NCBI GenBank assembly: GCA_036426205.1
Contig: WSYH01001938.1
Span: 37,339-101,338 of the forward strand
Length of the DNA: 64,000 nt
Source: Ascaphus truei
Taxonomy: Eukaryota; Chordata; Amphibia; Anura; Ascaphidae
Reading direction: 5' to 3'
Within the stretch, counting starts at the first letter, position 1. Each line of letters opens with the position of its first letter. Below, in pieces: positions 22,145 through 32,339 of the stretch. Under the pieces are notes generated by a model. That model ran no database searches, was not told the DNA's origin, and was given only the letters and a program-made list of their open reading frames with translations. A program made the translations under genes and the position numbers.

Positions 22145-22340
22145 ATTAATTTCACATCTGGGGGATCCCCTGCTTCTCAAGATACACACCTCTTTAGAAG
22201 CTGCCGGTATCTCTCTTCAATTTTAATGTCCAGGGCACGTAGGCAAATTGGAAGCCTTGACTGTGACATTTAAACGTCACAGAGCTACCAGCAGCACCTA
22301 TAGAGGAGTGTATCTTGGGGTGCAGGGGGTCCCCAGAGCT
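22145..22340. repeat. Diverged copy of the palindromic GCAGGGGGTCC family
   Basis: GGGGGATCCCCTGCTTCTCAAG at the left is mirrored by CTTGGGGTGCAGGGGGTCCCC at the right, giving an imperfect foldback related to the one at 1.44-1.62 kb. Confidence 0.55.
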
Positions 22341-22405
22341 GAATTTAATGAGGTTCTGTTACGACGACCGCCTGCTTCAAACTATTAAAATATATATTAT
22401 ATCAC

Positions 22406-22772
22406 CTCGTGTTGCTAATGTTGAAATGATGATATGATTAAAATAATTTTAATTAAAAAAGAACATAATAAAATAATGTTATATAGAGGGATATGGTAAT
22501 TATGTCAATGACCATTCCCTGATGACATGTACCAATTCCTGTTCAAAAGTCAGTTTTGAAAAGTTGTGGTTATATGTGCCTCAAGCAGTCGGATGCCAAA
22601 TATATATGATCCTACTCCTTAAACCCAGCTTAGTAAGCTAATAACCCCAGAGTAGATGGAGGTATAGAAGCTTAACATAAGTATATAATGTAAGGTGATA
22701 TATCTAAAACATGGAATGATGAATATCGTAATTATTTTAATCATATCATCATTTCAACATTGGCAACACGAG
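22406..22772. repeat. 367-bp foldback element with 43-bp arms
   Basis: The arms 22406-22448 and 22730-22772 are inverted copies differing at one base (CTCGTGTTGC(T/C)AATG...). The 281-bp interior is AT-rich without a frame. The near identity suggests a recent non-autonomous DNA element or foldback; the target duplication is not evident. Confidence 0.8.
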
Positions 22773-22904
22773 TGCAGTCCTTGGGGTTTCTTTTTGTTTG
22801 TTTTAGTATTGTTACCCTTATCCCCATTTGCACCTTTTTGCCACTCCATACTACCCTACACACTACTATATATCTATGTCAGGTGATGCGGGAGTCTTTC
22901 CCAT

Positions 22905-23130
22905 CTCCCCCATTTTCCCTTGATCCTGTAATTCGGGAAGCAGGGGGTCCGCGAGGCTGAAATCAATGTGGTTCAACTCAGGAGACCCCCTTCTACCGCA
23001 CACTATGAATAAAAATTACATTAAAGCAGCTTCATTACCTTAGCAGATAGCCGCTGAGGCAATGAACGGGTTAAGGAACAATAGCTGCTTTATTGAGGGC
23101 AATAAAGTGGGTACTTGGCCCTTCATTCAC
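22905..23130. repeat. Palindromic GCAGGGGGTCC family copy
   Basis: GGAAGCAGGGGGTCCGCGAGGC, GGAGACCCCCTTCT and CATTACCTTAGCAGATAGCCGCTGAGGCAATGAACGGGTTAA recur at 63.83-64.0 kb in the same order, so both belong to one repeat family. Confidence 0.6.
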
Positions 23131-23270
23131 CCCCTCTGCTCCCAAGAAACATTATAATATTTACTAGACACCAATATAATATTTACCAATATAATATTTA
23201 CTAGACACCAATACACAACCCACACCCTTTGCCCAAACATACAACCAGAATTGTATTTTTATACACATGA

Positions 23271-23700
23271 TTGATACCAGAGGCCAGTGGGTGTTCCCAG
23301 GTGGTCCCCACTGGTATGTGTGGGCCTCCAGGTGGTCCCCGTGGGTGTCTGAGGGCCCCAACAAGGTTCAGCCTGGTCCCTGTGGGTGTCTGGGGTTCCT
23401 TGGGTGGTTTCCACGGTGTCTGTGGGCCTCCAGGTGGTCCCTGCAGGTGTCCGGTGGCCCCAACAGGGTCCCGGGTGGTTCTCACGGGTGTTTGGGGGTC
23501 CCTGGGTGTTCCCCATGGGTGTCTGGGGCCCTCGGGTCGTTCCCACAGGTTTTTGGGGTCCTCAGGTGGTTCCCACCAATGTCTGAAGGCCCCACAGGGG
23601 TCCCTGGGTGGTCCCTGTGGGTTCACAGGGGTCCTCGGGTGGTTCCCATGGGTGTCCGGGGGTCCTCGGGTGGTCCCCATGGGTACCCACTGTCCTGCGG
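23271..23700 (+). repeat. GC-rich minisatellite
   Basis: Degenerate units of about 30-40 bp built from GGGTGTCTGGGG and GGTGGTCCCCATGG fill the interval. Long frames on both strands here are by-products of the repeat. Similar phrases occur at 48600-48690. Confidence 0.85.
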
Positions 23701-24050
23701 ACCATTCCTGTTTTAAAAAAAATTAATGTGGCTAACATTACAATAAATACACCCCACTCCCCACCAAACAAATACAGTACAGTAATGGGCAAAATAACTA
23801 TTATCCAGATAAGGATAATAGCTCATTTGCCCATTATTAAATCAAACATTAGCCAGGCAGCATAAATAAAGTAAATAAACCTTTCTACTTACCCCTGCAA
23901 TTCTGAAGGGCATCCTCGTCAGCATACTGCAGGGCCGTGTGCTCCATTGCCAGAAACAATACGTGAAATAAAACAATCTAATGGCCCCTAACCCCTTAAG
24001 CACCTTAGTGGTTAATAACCGCTATAGTAATTAAGGGGTTAACCACCGTC
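23701..24050 (-). repeat. Composite repeat shared with 48.27-48.70 kb
   Basis: Two palindromes lie 160 bp apart: GGGCAAAATAACTATTATCC with its mirror (23787-23833), and TAACCCCTTAAG with TTAAGGGGTTA around GGTTAATAACC (about 23990-24045). The same two palindromes, in the opposite order and orientation, occur at 48.27-48.54 kb, both next to a GGTCCCC-type minisatellite. Confidence 0.65.
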
Positions 24051-24689
24051 TCCAGCTAACCACCCACCCCGGACCCACTATATCCCATCCTGTACCCATT
24101 GATTGGCATAGTGGTACATCATACCCATATAATATGGGCACGAAAAGACACTATATCACTCAATGGTCACCCTAATAAAAAAAGCATGAAGGCCAAAATG
24201 AAACAATAATCAAACATACTGAATACACAAGCACATTAACACCACAATCCAATCAATAAAAACACTAGCCAACAAATGAAAGAAATATAAGCACTTGCCA
24301 ACATATAAAATAAATATAAGCACTACCCCCCCCCCCCAAAAAAATAATTTAATTTTAACCATTAGCCAACAAATCAATTCATTAATAAATCCACTATCCA
24401 ACACCAATTATAAGCAGGAGCCAACACAAGAAATAATTAATTAAAAACGCTAATCAATCGGATGGAAAAATATAAATACGCCAGCAGAATGACAAACAAT
24501 TAAATCAAAAAAATAAACTGAAAGAAAAAATAACACAAGCATTTGTAAAAAAAAATGCATTGGCTAATACTGTATTTATCTTTGTAGGGGCACAGATTAA
24601 TACATTATCTGTCAATGGGCAATGAAAAACATTAAAAAAATATATACAATCCAAAAACCTGAAAAAATAAATAAATATACATACTGTAC
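24051..24689. other. AT-rich sequence, no gene
   Basis: Low-complexity A-rich DNA with CACAA/AATCAA phrases and a C9 run near 24327. I see no coding or repeat family that I can name. Confidence 0.45.
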
Positions 24690-25300
24690 ATTTTCCGTGT
24701 TCTCAGCTGCCAGACGTCACCATGGGGAGCAATCTCGCCGGCGACTGGGTCACCACACGCCGCGTATCTCTTGCACGCGCACGTTGCGTGCCTCATGCTT
24801 GGTAATGCTGGGATCAACTTCAGCTGTGTCTCACCTGATCTCCATCCAGGCTCATCCTATCAGCGTTCTACCTATGTGTGACAACACTGATCCTGATGCC
24901 TTCCCATTGGCTCTTGTCCCTTTTAATGCCCAATCAGCCCTCTGATTATTGCTGAGCATAAACCTTGGTTGATTTTTAACAGTTACTGTGCCTTCGTTGA
25001 GCTTCGTTCTGACCCCTGCTTGTACCTGGACTTCTCCCTTGTATATCCCTGGACATTGGCTTGTTTTTGGACTCCTGCTCTCTCCTCTCCTTGACCTCGG
25101 CTAAGGATCAAGACCACTCTTCTCTCTCCAACTCCGGACCACGGCAAGTACCACGACTTACCTACACTCTCCTACCCTGACTCGGCAACACGACCCTGAC
25201 TCTGCACTCTGGACTTGTCACCCCAGTTGTAGGGCGGTGGTTATATACATCCCCACCTCAGCCTCATGGTCTAGTCCAATTTGTGGTGAGCACACGTGAC
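24690..25300 (+). mobile_element. Gypsy-type LTR (probable)
   Basis: The region has the feel of a vertebrate Gypsy LTR: a GC-rich start, a TTGCTGAGCATAAACC region, a C/T-rich R/U5-like part with CTTGACCTCGGCTAAGGATC, and an end in CACACGTGACA. It ends where the CT-rich tract starts. No second LTR is visible and the left edge is approximate. Confidence 0.4.
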
Positions 25301-25866
25301 ACCCCTCAGCTATCTCTCTCTTCTCCTCAGCATTCCCTCTCTCCCCGACAGCTATCTCTCTCTCTCCCTCAGCTATTTCTCTCTCCCCCTCAGCTATCTC
25401 TCTCTCCTCCCTCAGCTATCTCTCTCTTTCTCCCCTCAGCTATCTCTCTCTCACTCTGTCTCCCCCATCAACTATCTCTCTCTCTCCCCTCAACTATCTC
25501 TCTCACCTCTCTCCCCTGAGCTATCTCACTCTCACACTCTCTCTCCCCCCTCAGCAATCTCTCTTTCTTCCCCCAGCTCTCTCTCTCTCTGTTTCTCTCT
25601 CTCTCTGTTTCTCTCTCTCTCCTATCTCTCTCTCCTATCTCTCTCTCCTATCTGTCTCTCTCCCCACTTGGCTATCTCTCTCTCTCTCTTCCCACTTGGC
25701 TATCTCTCTCTCTTCCCACTTGGCTATCTCTCCCCCCCTCAGCTATCTCTCTCCCCCCTCAGCTATCTCTCTCTCTCCCCCCTCAGCTGTCTCTCTCACT
25801 ATCCCCCATCAGCTATCTCTCTCACACTCTCATCCTAAGCTATCTCTCTCACTCTCTCCCCCTCAG

Positions 25867-25931
<65 letters not shown>

Positions 25932-26155
25932 TTCTCCTTTCTCCTTTCTCCTCCCTCAGCGGTCTCTCTCTCTCTCTCCCACTCAGCTATTTCTCTCTCT
26001 CCCCCCTCAGCTATCTCTCTCTCCCCATCAGCTATCTCTCTCTCTCTCTCCCCCTGCAGCTATCTCTCTCTCCCCACTCAGCTATCTTTCTCCTCCTCAA
26101 CTATCTCTCTCTCCACCTCATCTATCTCTCTCTCTCTATCTCTCTCTCCACCTTT
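25301..26155 (+). repeat. Pyrimidine-rich satellite (CTCTCTCCCCTCAGCTAT)n
   Basis: Long tract of CTCT runs punctuated by CAGCTATCTCTC, including a pure (CT)n of about 60 bp at 25868-25930. Frames in it are artefacts. Confidence 0.95.
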
Positions 26156-26855
26156 TGGGCACCAATCCTAAGAAAAGACATTATGGAACTAGAGAGAGTG
26201 CAGAGAAGAGCCACCAAATTAATAAAGGGGATGGACAATATAACTTATGAGGAGAGGCTAGCTAAATTAGATTTATTTACATTAGAAAAGAGGCGTCTAA
26301 GAGGGGAAATGATAACTATATACAAATATATTCGGGGACAATACAAGAAGCTTTCAAAAGAACTATTCATCCCACAGGCAGTGCAAAGGACTCGGGCCAT
26401 CCCTTAAGGTAGGAGGAAAGGTGATTTCACCAGCAACAAAGGAAAGGGTTCTTTACAGTAAGTGCAGTTAAAATGTGGAATTCATTACCCAAGCAGACTG
26501 TGATGGCAGATAGAAAAGATTGGTTCAAAAAAAGGTTGTACAGTATATCATTTTAGATAGGAAAGGTATACAGGGATATACAGTACCAAATATGTATACA
26601 TAGGAAGGATGTTGATCCAGGGATTAATCCAATTTCCAATTCTTGGAGTCAGGAAGGAATTTATTTTTACCCTTATGAGATATCATTGGATGATATGACT
26701 GTTTTTTTTTTGTTTGCCTTCCTCTGGATCAATAAGTAAGTATAGATATAGGATAAAGTCTGTTGTCTAAATTTAGCATAGGTTGAACTTGATGGATGTA
26801 CGTCTTTTTTCAACCTCATCTACTATGTAACTATGTAACTATGTAACTATGTTAT
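26156..26855 (+). mobile_element. CR1-type LINE 3' end, 5'-truncated
   Basis: It encodes the typical LINE C-terminus ([16 protein letters not shown], then [17 protein letters not shown]), followed by a 3' UTR with TTTGCCTTCCTCTGGATCAAT, TTCAACCTCATCTACTATG and a tail of CTATGTAA units. It splits a CT-rich satellite, with similar TATCTCTCT(C/G)TCTCCACC on each side, as expected for a target duplication. The 3' end matches the LINE ending at 42.1 kb. Confidence 0.8.
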
Positions 26856-27284
26856 CTATCTCTCTGTCTCCACCTCATCTACTGTATCTCTATTTTTCTC
26901 TCCCTCAGCTATCTCTCTCCTCCACCTCTGCTATCTCTCTCTCCCCACTCAGCTATCTCTCCCTCCACCTCATCTATCTCTCTCTTTCCACCTCATACAT
27001 CTCTATCTCTCCCCCTCAGCAATGTCTCTCTTTTTCTCCCCCTATCTATCTCTCTCTCCCCCCTCATCTCCCTCTCTCTCGTCCACCTCAGCTATCTCTC
27101 CCCTCCCCCTCAGCAATCTCTCTCTCTCCCCCTCATATTTCTCTCTCTCTCCCCCATCAGCTATCTCTCTCCCCCCTCAGCTATCTCTCTCTCTCCCCAA
27201 AGCTATCTCTCTCTATCTACCCCTCAGCTATCACTTTCTCTCCCCCTCAGCTCTTTCTCTCTCCCCCTCAGCTCTCTGTCTCAC
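26856..27284 (+). repeat. Continuation of the pyrimidine-rich satellite
   Basis: Same CTATCTCTCTCCCCCTCAG units as at 25.3-26.15 kb, resumed after the LINE insertion. Confidence 0.95.
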
Positions 27285-28082
27285 TGTAACGCTTGCGCTG
27301 CCCACAAACAAGGACCCGGCACTGAGGTGGGAAGGTATAACACTACACACATGCAGCAGCGGAGGCGTGCCTGGAAGGCGGATAGTCTAGAATTGCCGGG
27401 TCTGGGTTGGAGTGTGTAGGCGATGCGGTATACTTGCCGGGTTCTTGGATTGGAGAGAGCAGGATAGCAGGGGTCCATAAGCCGTGGTATGGAATTGTAG
27501 AGAGTAGAGTAGTCCGAGTCCGTATGCCATGTTCAAGGGTAGGAGAAATCGCGTAGTCGAGGGTAAGCCAAAGTGCAAAATCCAGAAGGGTTCACTAACA
27601 AGCCGAGTCGGTACACAAGAGGTTAACTGCAAGACAAAACTTAGAGTATAGCACAACTGAAGTGACCGTCACGATGCTACATAGGAGTATACTGAGCAAA
27701 GCATGAGAGTAAACAGGAAATACTTAAAGGAAGGACTAGCCAATGAGGATAGGGGGCGGAGCGTAGGCGTGACCCCAGCAGAAGCTGGGATAGGCTGCAG
27801 GAGACAAAGCAGGCGTGAGAGTACTTGCCTCGCAGCTGGGGATTGTTGCACGTCATCGCATGTGCACGCCGCGTGGGAGAGATGTGTGACGCGTGTGGGA
27901 GGCGGAGCCAGGTTTCATGCGGCAGCTTGAAGAGCTGCGGGTGCGTGCGCACTCTGTAATGAGAGCAGGGGTGCATGCGTGCATGGGCAAGAACAGTGGC
28001 CGCAGCCGCAGCAGTAGCAGGTAAGGAGGGAACACATCGCAAAGGACGTGTTCCCTGATTCCTTACAGTACGATTCCTTACA
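27285..28082 (-). mobile_element. Gypsy 3' LTR (minus strand)
   Basis: On the minus strand it starts TGTAAGGAATC at about 28082 (or at 28067, since the phrase is duplicated) and ends GCGTTACA at 27285, so TG...CA ends are present. It is preceded by a polypurine tract (AGGGGGGGTAG, 28083-28094), which marks a 3' LTR. It contains CpG-rich promoter-like sequence. Its other end abuts the CT satellite. Confidence 0.65.
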
Positions 28083-28310
28083 CTACCCCCCCTTGAGGAT
28101 CGGCCTCAAGACAATTCCTATATGGCTTACGTGGGAACCTAGCATGGAACCGTGCTTCGTCAGGAGTTCACGTGGAGCTACTCAACGCGCTTGCTGATTG
28201 GCCTAGGGCTGGATGTACCAGGAAGTGTTCGCTGTGACTCCTTCTCCGTGGATGGCGTGGTCCGGACAAAAACGCTCCTGCAAACGGTTCAAGCGGACTC
28301 TTTTTTGGTC
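28083..28310 (-). pseudogene. Gypsy internal 3' end with polypurine tract
   Basis: Minus-strand sequence upstream of the LTR includes the polypurine tract and a short stretch that could be the integrase C-terminal end. It is too short for a firm protein assignment. Sequence changes near 28310. Confidence 0.4.
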
Positions 28311-28653
28311 AGTACTCCCCCCCCTCTCAGCCTATTCTATCGTACAGCAAGGGCTCATTTTCATCGAGTGTACTATCTTTAGTCTCATGACTTTGGAGAT
28401 ACAATATCTGCTGCATTTTATATATGTTTTTTATGATACCGTTTTATGATATTTTATATGTGGTAACTGTATTTTCCTAGGGGTGTTGGAACCACGGTTA
28501 ATGTTTGTCTATGGGTAGTGTAGGGGGAGTGAACCCCAAATGTCCGGTGCTACAAATGTCCACAATAAAGCTGGTACAGTAGAAAATCTCTGATATGCAT
28601 GTAGAATAATTGACTACTAGGCGGGCATAAATGTCCTGCACAGGGGGGAAAAA

Positions 28654-28830
28654 ATGACAAATTATGATAACAATGCCACACCCTCTTGTTCTACATATAA
28701 AGCCAATAGAACATCTGGGCAACCCTCCTCGGCTTTTTTAGAGATGGGCACAAAAAGCCGGGGAGAACGCGCAGATCAAAGAGGAAACGAGGGGGGGCAA
28801 GGCAGAACGAAACGCAAGAAGTACGACTAG
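28654..28830 (+). pseudogene. PLE-A ORF1, C-terminal part
   Basis: The frame is open from ATG at 28654 (MTNYDNNATPSCSTYKANR), passes through S-A-F-L-E at the T TTT TTA heptamer and ends with an Arg/Gly/Lys-rich tail (RGERADQRGNEGG) at TAG 28828-28830. The rest of ORF1 is missing, consistent with 5' truncation. In PLE-C the full protein has a coiled coil and an RGY-rich tail, typical of nucleic-acid-binding accessory proteins. Confidence 0.55.
28734..28740 (+). promoter_or_regulatory. Putative -1 frameshift heptamer T TTT TTA (PLE-A)
   Basis: It sits in the ORF1 frame (GC T TTT TTA GAG). The -1 frame is open from 28740 without a stop into the RT ORF, and ORF1 itself stops 88 bases later. The first in-frame ATG of the RT frame is at 28863, inside the conserved N-terminal region, so a frameshift is a simpler way to make the full protein. 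Confidence 0.65.
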
Positions 28831-31294
28831 GAGTGCCCAATAATGTTATTAATATTTCTGGTATGGAATTAACCCTAGATCAATTGTCCCTCCTCAATAA
28901 GGGTCTTGGCTTTGCTCCAAGTCAAAATTTCAAACTATTTGAAACCATTATTGATTTGCAAAGACTCACACGTAAGCTAGCTTTGAAGAAAATGTTTGCT
29001 GCTAAAGATGGTTCTGCAAAAATAGCTAGCATAGACAGTGGCATTGTAGAAACTAATCCTACTACCACCACAGATACACATAGTTTAAAATTCCAAGAAG
29101 TGTGTGCCCTTTCCGATATGGACTCCCTATTGGAACAACAAGGCGAACCCCTTATGACATACTCCCAATCATTTTTTGGCAATCAGGATTCTGGCTTTCG
29201 CCCGAAATCTTTATTTTGCCCTAGTTTCAATAGGGGTCCATCAATTACCACATTTGAACACTTAGTTGAACGCGACCTGCGCATATTAGCAAGGGGGTTT
29301 TCCTGCTCTAAAGTCGCCAATGGTAATCTGACATACACAGAAATCCAAGAAATTGAATGCATTAAGAAACATCATGATATTGTACTTAAAAGTGCAGACA
29401 AGGGCGGGGCTCTCGTTATTTTATCAAAAGATCAATACTTTACGGAAGCGATGAGACAGCTAGGGGACAGTAATACATATAAACTTCTTAGGAGTAATCC
29501 TACATCTCAATACCAACTTGAACTGTTTGAGCTACTGGACATGGGAAAAATTCTCAATGTAATTAACAAAAGGGAATGTGATTTTCTTTCCTGTCCACAT
29601 CCCGTGATTCCGATATTTCACCATCTCCCAAAGATCCATAAATCGCTGGTCGACCCTCCTGGTCGTCCAATTATAGCGAGCATTGGATCTTTGGGAGATG
29701 GATTATCGCGGTATGTGGACAGGTTCCTACAACCACTAGTATTCAATTTACCTTCTTTCATAAGAGATACCACGGACTTCATTGCCAGCATGCAGGAGAT
29801 CACTTGGCACAAGGAGTACAGGTGGGTCATCATGGATGTGACCTCCCTGTACTCCATTATTGAGCACAATCACGGCCTTGCGGCCATTAAACACTTTCTT
29901 GATTTATCCACCTTATCTATATTACACTGCACTTTTTTATTAGAATCTATATCCTTTTTACTCACTCACAATTATTTTTTATTTGATAACCACTTTTATT
30001 TACAAACACTAGGCACTGCTATGGGCACGAGTTTTGCACCGTCATATGCTAATTTATTTATGGGGTTTTGGGAATCACAATTTATATATCACGATCACAA
30101 TCCATTCCGTCACAACATTGTTTACTTTAGGAGATATATCGATGATTTGATATTTATTTGGAAGGGTGATGAATCTTCACTTTTTTCTTTTATTGAACAC
30201 ATTAGCACTAATAACTATAATCTTAAATTCACGTACCAACACAACATTAATAATATTCATTTCCTTGATCTACTCCTGTATGTTGACAGTGAGATGAATA
30301 TACAAACAGATATTTACAGGAAAGAAAATTCTAGAAACACACTACTCAATGCGCATAGTTGCCATCCGCGCTCCTTGATTAGAAACATCCCAGGTGCCCA
30401 ATTCGTCAGGTTAAAGAGAATCTGTTCGGATAATGATGTTTTCATTCAAAGGGCCAAGGAGATGTCAAAAAGATTCTTGGAGCGAGGGTATTCTGCTACA
30501 GATATTGAGTCTGCATTTGATAAAGCAAATAAAATGGATAGAAGCACTCTCATTCGCAGAAACCCTAAAAAATATTCGTCCAACAGATTGCGAGATTCAT
30601 TCAAAACTACAAACAGTCCCATGTTCATTAGCACATTCAGTTCACAGTCACAACAGATATGTAACATTATTGCCAAACATTGGCACACATTATCTCTTGA
30701 TGAAGACATTAGAGACATTGTGAAGAGTGGCCCCAAATTTTCATATCACAAAGCGAAGACACTAGCTGCTCACTTGTCCCCGAGTATGTTCGTTTCTGGA
30801 TCTAATGCTCCCAGCATTAATAGTATCCCCAAGGGATTTTTTCGATGTGGGAAGTGTTCAATGTGTAGGTACGCTGTTCAAAAAAGGTTCATTCAGTACA
30901 ATAATGATTGTAAAAAGTATTATTTGAAATCCTTTTTAAATTGTAATATTACACATGTTGTATATGTCTTGAATTGTACCTGTGGACTTCAATACGTGGG
31001 CCGCACGATAAGACCCCTGAAAACTAGAATTGCGGAACACGTCAGGTTAATCAAAAAAAAAAAAAAAAAAGAGACACTAACCACCCGGTGTCCAGACACT
31101 TTTCATCATGCCCATCGGGCAATATTACTAGTTTTTCTTTTTATGCTATAGAACATGTTCCATGTCATCCCAGAGGTGGAAATAGGGAAAATGTATTGAA
31201 TCAAAGAGAGATGTATTGGATACACACTCTCAACACTCTTCATCCCTATGGGATCAATGTCGAATGGGAGTTGAAACACTTCCTGCAGGGTTGA
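28740..31294 (+). pseudogene. PLE-A reverse transcriptase with GIY-YIG endonuclease
   Basis: Counting residues from 28833, the order is: NKGLGFAPSQNF N-terminal motif; SADKGGALVI (D189); IPIFHHLPKIHKSL; PPGRPIIASIGSL; motif A VIMDVTSLYSII (D335); GTAMGTSFAPSYAN; catalytic YIDD at 435-438; a CGKCSMC zinc cluster; and the GIY-YIG start VVYVLNCTCGLQYVGRT near 710-728. RT copies element RNA and GIY-YIG nicks the target. The frame is unbroken for 772 codons to 31151 but slips at an A18 run (31053-31070). After a shift there, the endonuclease continues to CHPRGGNRENV and ends at 31294 (KHFLQG). One indel therefore separates it from an intact protein, and it may partly be polymerase slippage or sequencing error. 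Confidence 0.9.
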
Positions 31295-31912
31295 GTATAT
31301 GAAGAGTCTTGGGAGTGTGTATACCAATTCATCCCATATACAACAATTCACCTCATATATACTCTAAGGAGTTAAATAAATATCAAACAGAGATGATCCT
31401 TTTTCCTTTTCCTTGTTAAATAATTTGTTATTGCATATATTATCTGCATTACATATATGCAACATTAATGCTTTGTACATACCACCTAATGAACGTCCAG
31501 CTACGAATTACTTTCTATAAATACATTAATGATTGCTTTATGTTCATTATTTAATACATACTTAGTCATTAATGTGTTGTCTAAGTCTGTTTGACATATG
31601 TCCCCGCAGTTACTCCTCCATATATATCCTTTATCCTTGTGTTTTTTTATACAAATGTTCAAGGATGTTGCTTTTGTATTATATATGCTGCTACTCACTG
31701 ATCTTTGTTTTTAATCTATATGTCATTGTTGTATCCCATATGTTATCACGGTTAGTTGGGGTTGTTCCAAATTAGACACTGTGATGTTTACACAGCACCC
31801 TCGTTATTGTCAAGCACTGATTGCTGATTGACATTATCTGTTTTGCCTTTTGTGTTGACCAATCATGTTAGGGAACTGTGTATATAACATTCCAGTGTGA
31901 GAGATCTTTGTA

Positions 31913-31953
31913 CTCTTTGATAAAGTTCCTGTACGGAACGAAACGCGTCAGAG
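31913..31953 (+). ncRNA. Hammerhead-like ribozyme of PLE-A
   Basis: Stem I CTCT/AGAG closes the motif. The core is TTGATAA in place of CTGANGA, stem II is GTTCC/GGAAC with a 5-base loop, then GAAA, a palindromic stem III ACGCGT, and cleavage would follow C31949. The core differs at C3 and G8, but U3 and A8 could still pair. It lies about 620 bp after the RT ORF and just before the element 3' end. PLEs are known to carry hammerheads. Confidence 0.6.
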
Positions 31954-32075
31954 GTGTTCTCTGTGATGTGATGTGCAACACTACCGTGCAATAAAATTGC
32001 TTTTATCTAAATTGCATTTGGCTGAGTTCCTGAGGCTGTGACCACCCATCAACTACACTCAATGTTTGTCTATGG

Positions 32076-32339
32076 TCTGAGTGTAGACCTTTTTTAATAT
32101 TAAAATCATGTGTACACCTAATTCTATCTGATTGTGGTTTTGGTCATCAGAATGTATACTAATTCTTGGTGCGCTTGGTGTGTGTGTATCTTTTGTCATT
32201 TGGGGTCCCCCTTTATTGGGAGACCCCCTTTAGGAGCGTTCAGGAGGGGCTCCTGCACACCCAGCTGCAAAAGGATTTAGAAATTGGAGAAGATCCTTGA
32301 CAGCTCGAGCGCGGAACTTTTAATGTATATACTGTGAAT
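32076..32339. other. Flank of PLE-A, no gene
   Basis: I see no coding sequence. GGGGTCCCCCTTTATTGGGAGACCCCCTTT near 32200 is a small self-complementary stretch related to the window's GGGGGTC repeats. Confidence 0.4.

Larger units (their letters stand above)
28515..32060 (+). mobile_element. PLE-A: nearly complete Penelope-like element
   Basis: The element carries the ORF1 end, a frameshift heptamer, RT-GIY-YIG and a hammerhead-like ribozyme, in that order. The 15-bp direct repeat AATGTTTGTCTATGG lies at 28500-28514 and 32061-32075, a likely target duplication, giving a 5'-truncated insert of about 3.5 kb. Of the copies here it has the best preserved RT-endonuclease frame. Confidence 0.75.

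Noticed and set aside
21652..22155. 167-codon minus-strand frame
   Set aside because: It crosses an L2/MIR-like repeat and the GAATCTGT microsatellite; the repeated residues come from the octamer.
23201..23726. Long Gly/Pro/Trp-rich frames on both strands
   Set aside because: They are produced by a GC-rich minisatellite; the same repeat gives open frames in several registers.
25283..26250. Long Ser/Leu-rich open frames in the CT tract
   Set aside because: They are translations of (CTCT)n satellite; all frames are open because of the repeat, and no protein features exist.
28152..28449. Possible small host gene upstream of PLE-A
   Set aside because: The frames overlap the 3' internal end of a Gypsy element and have no recognisable domain.
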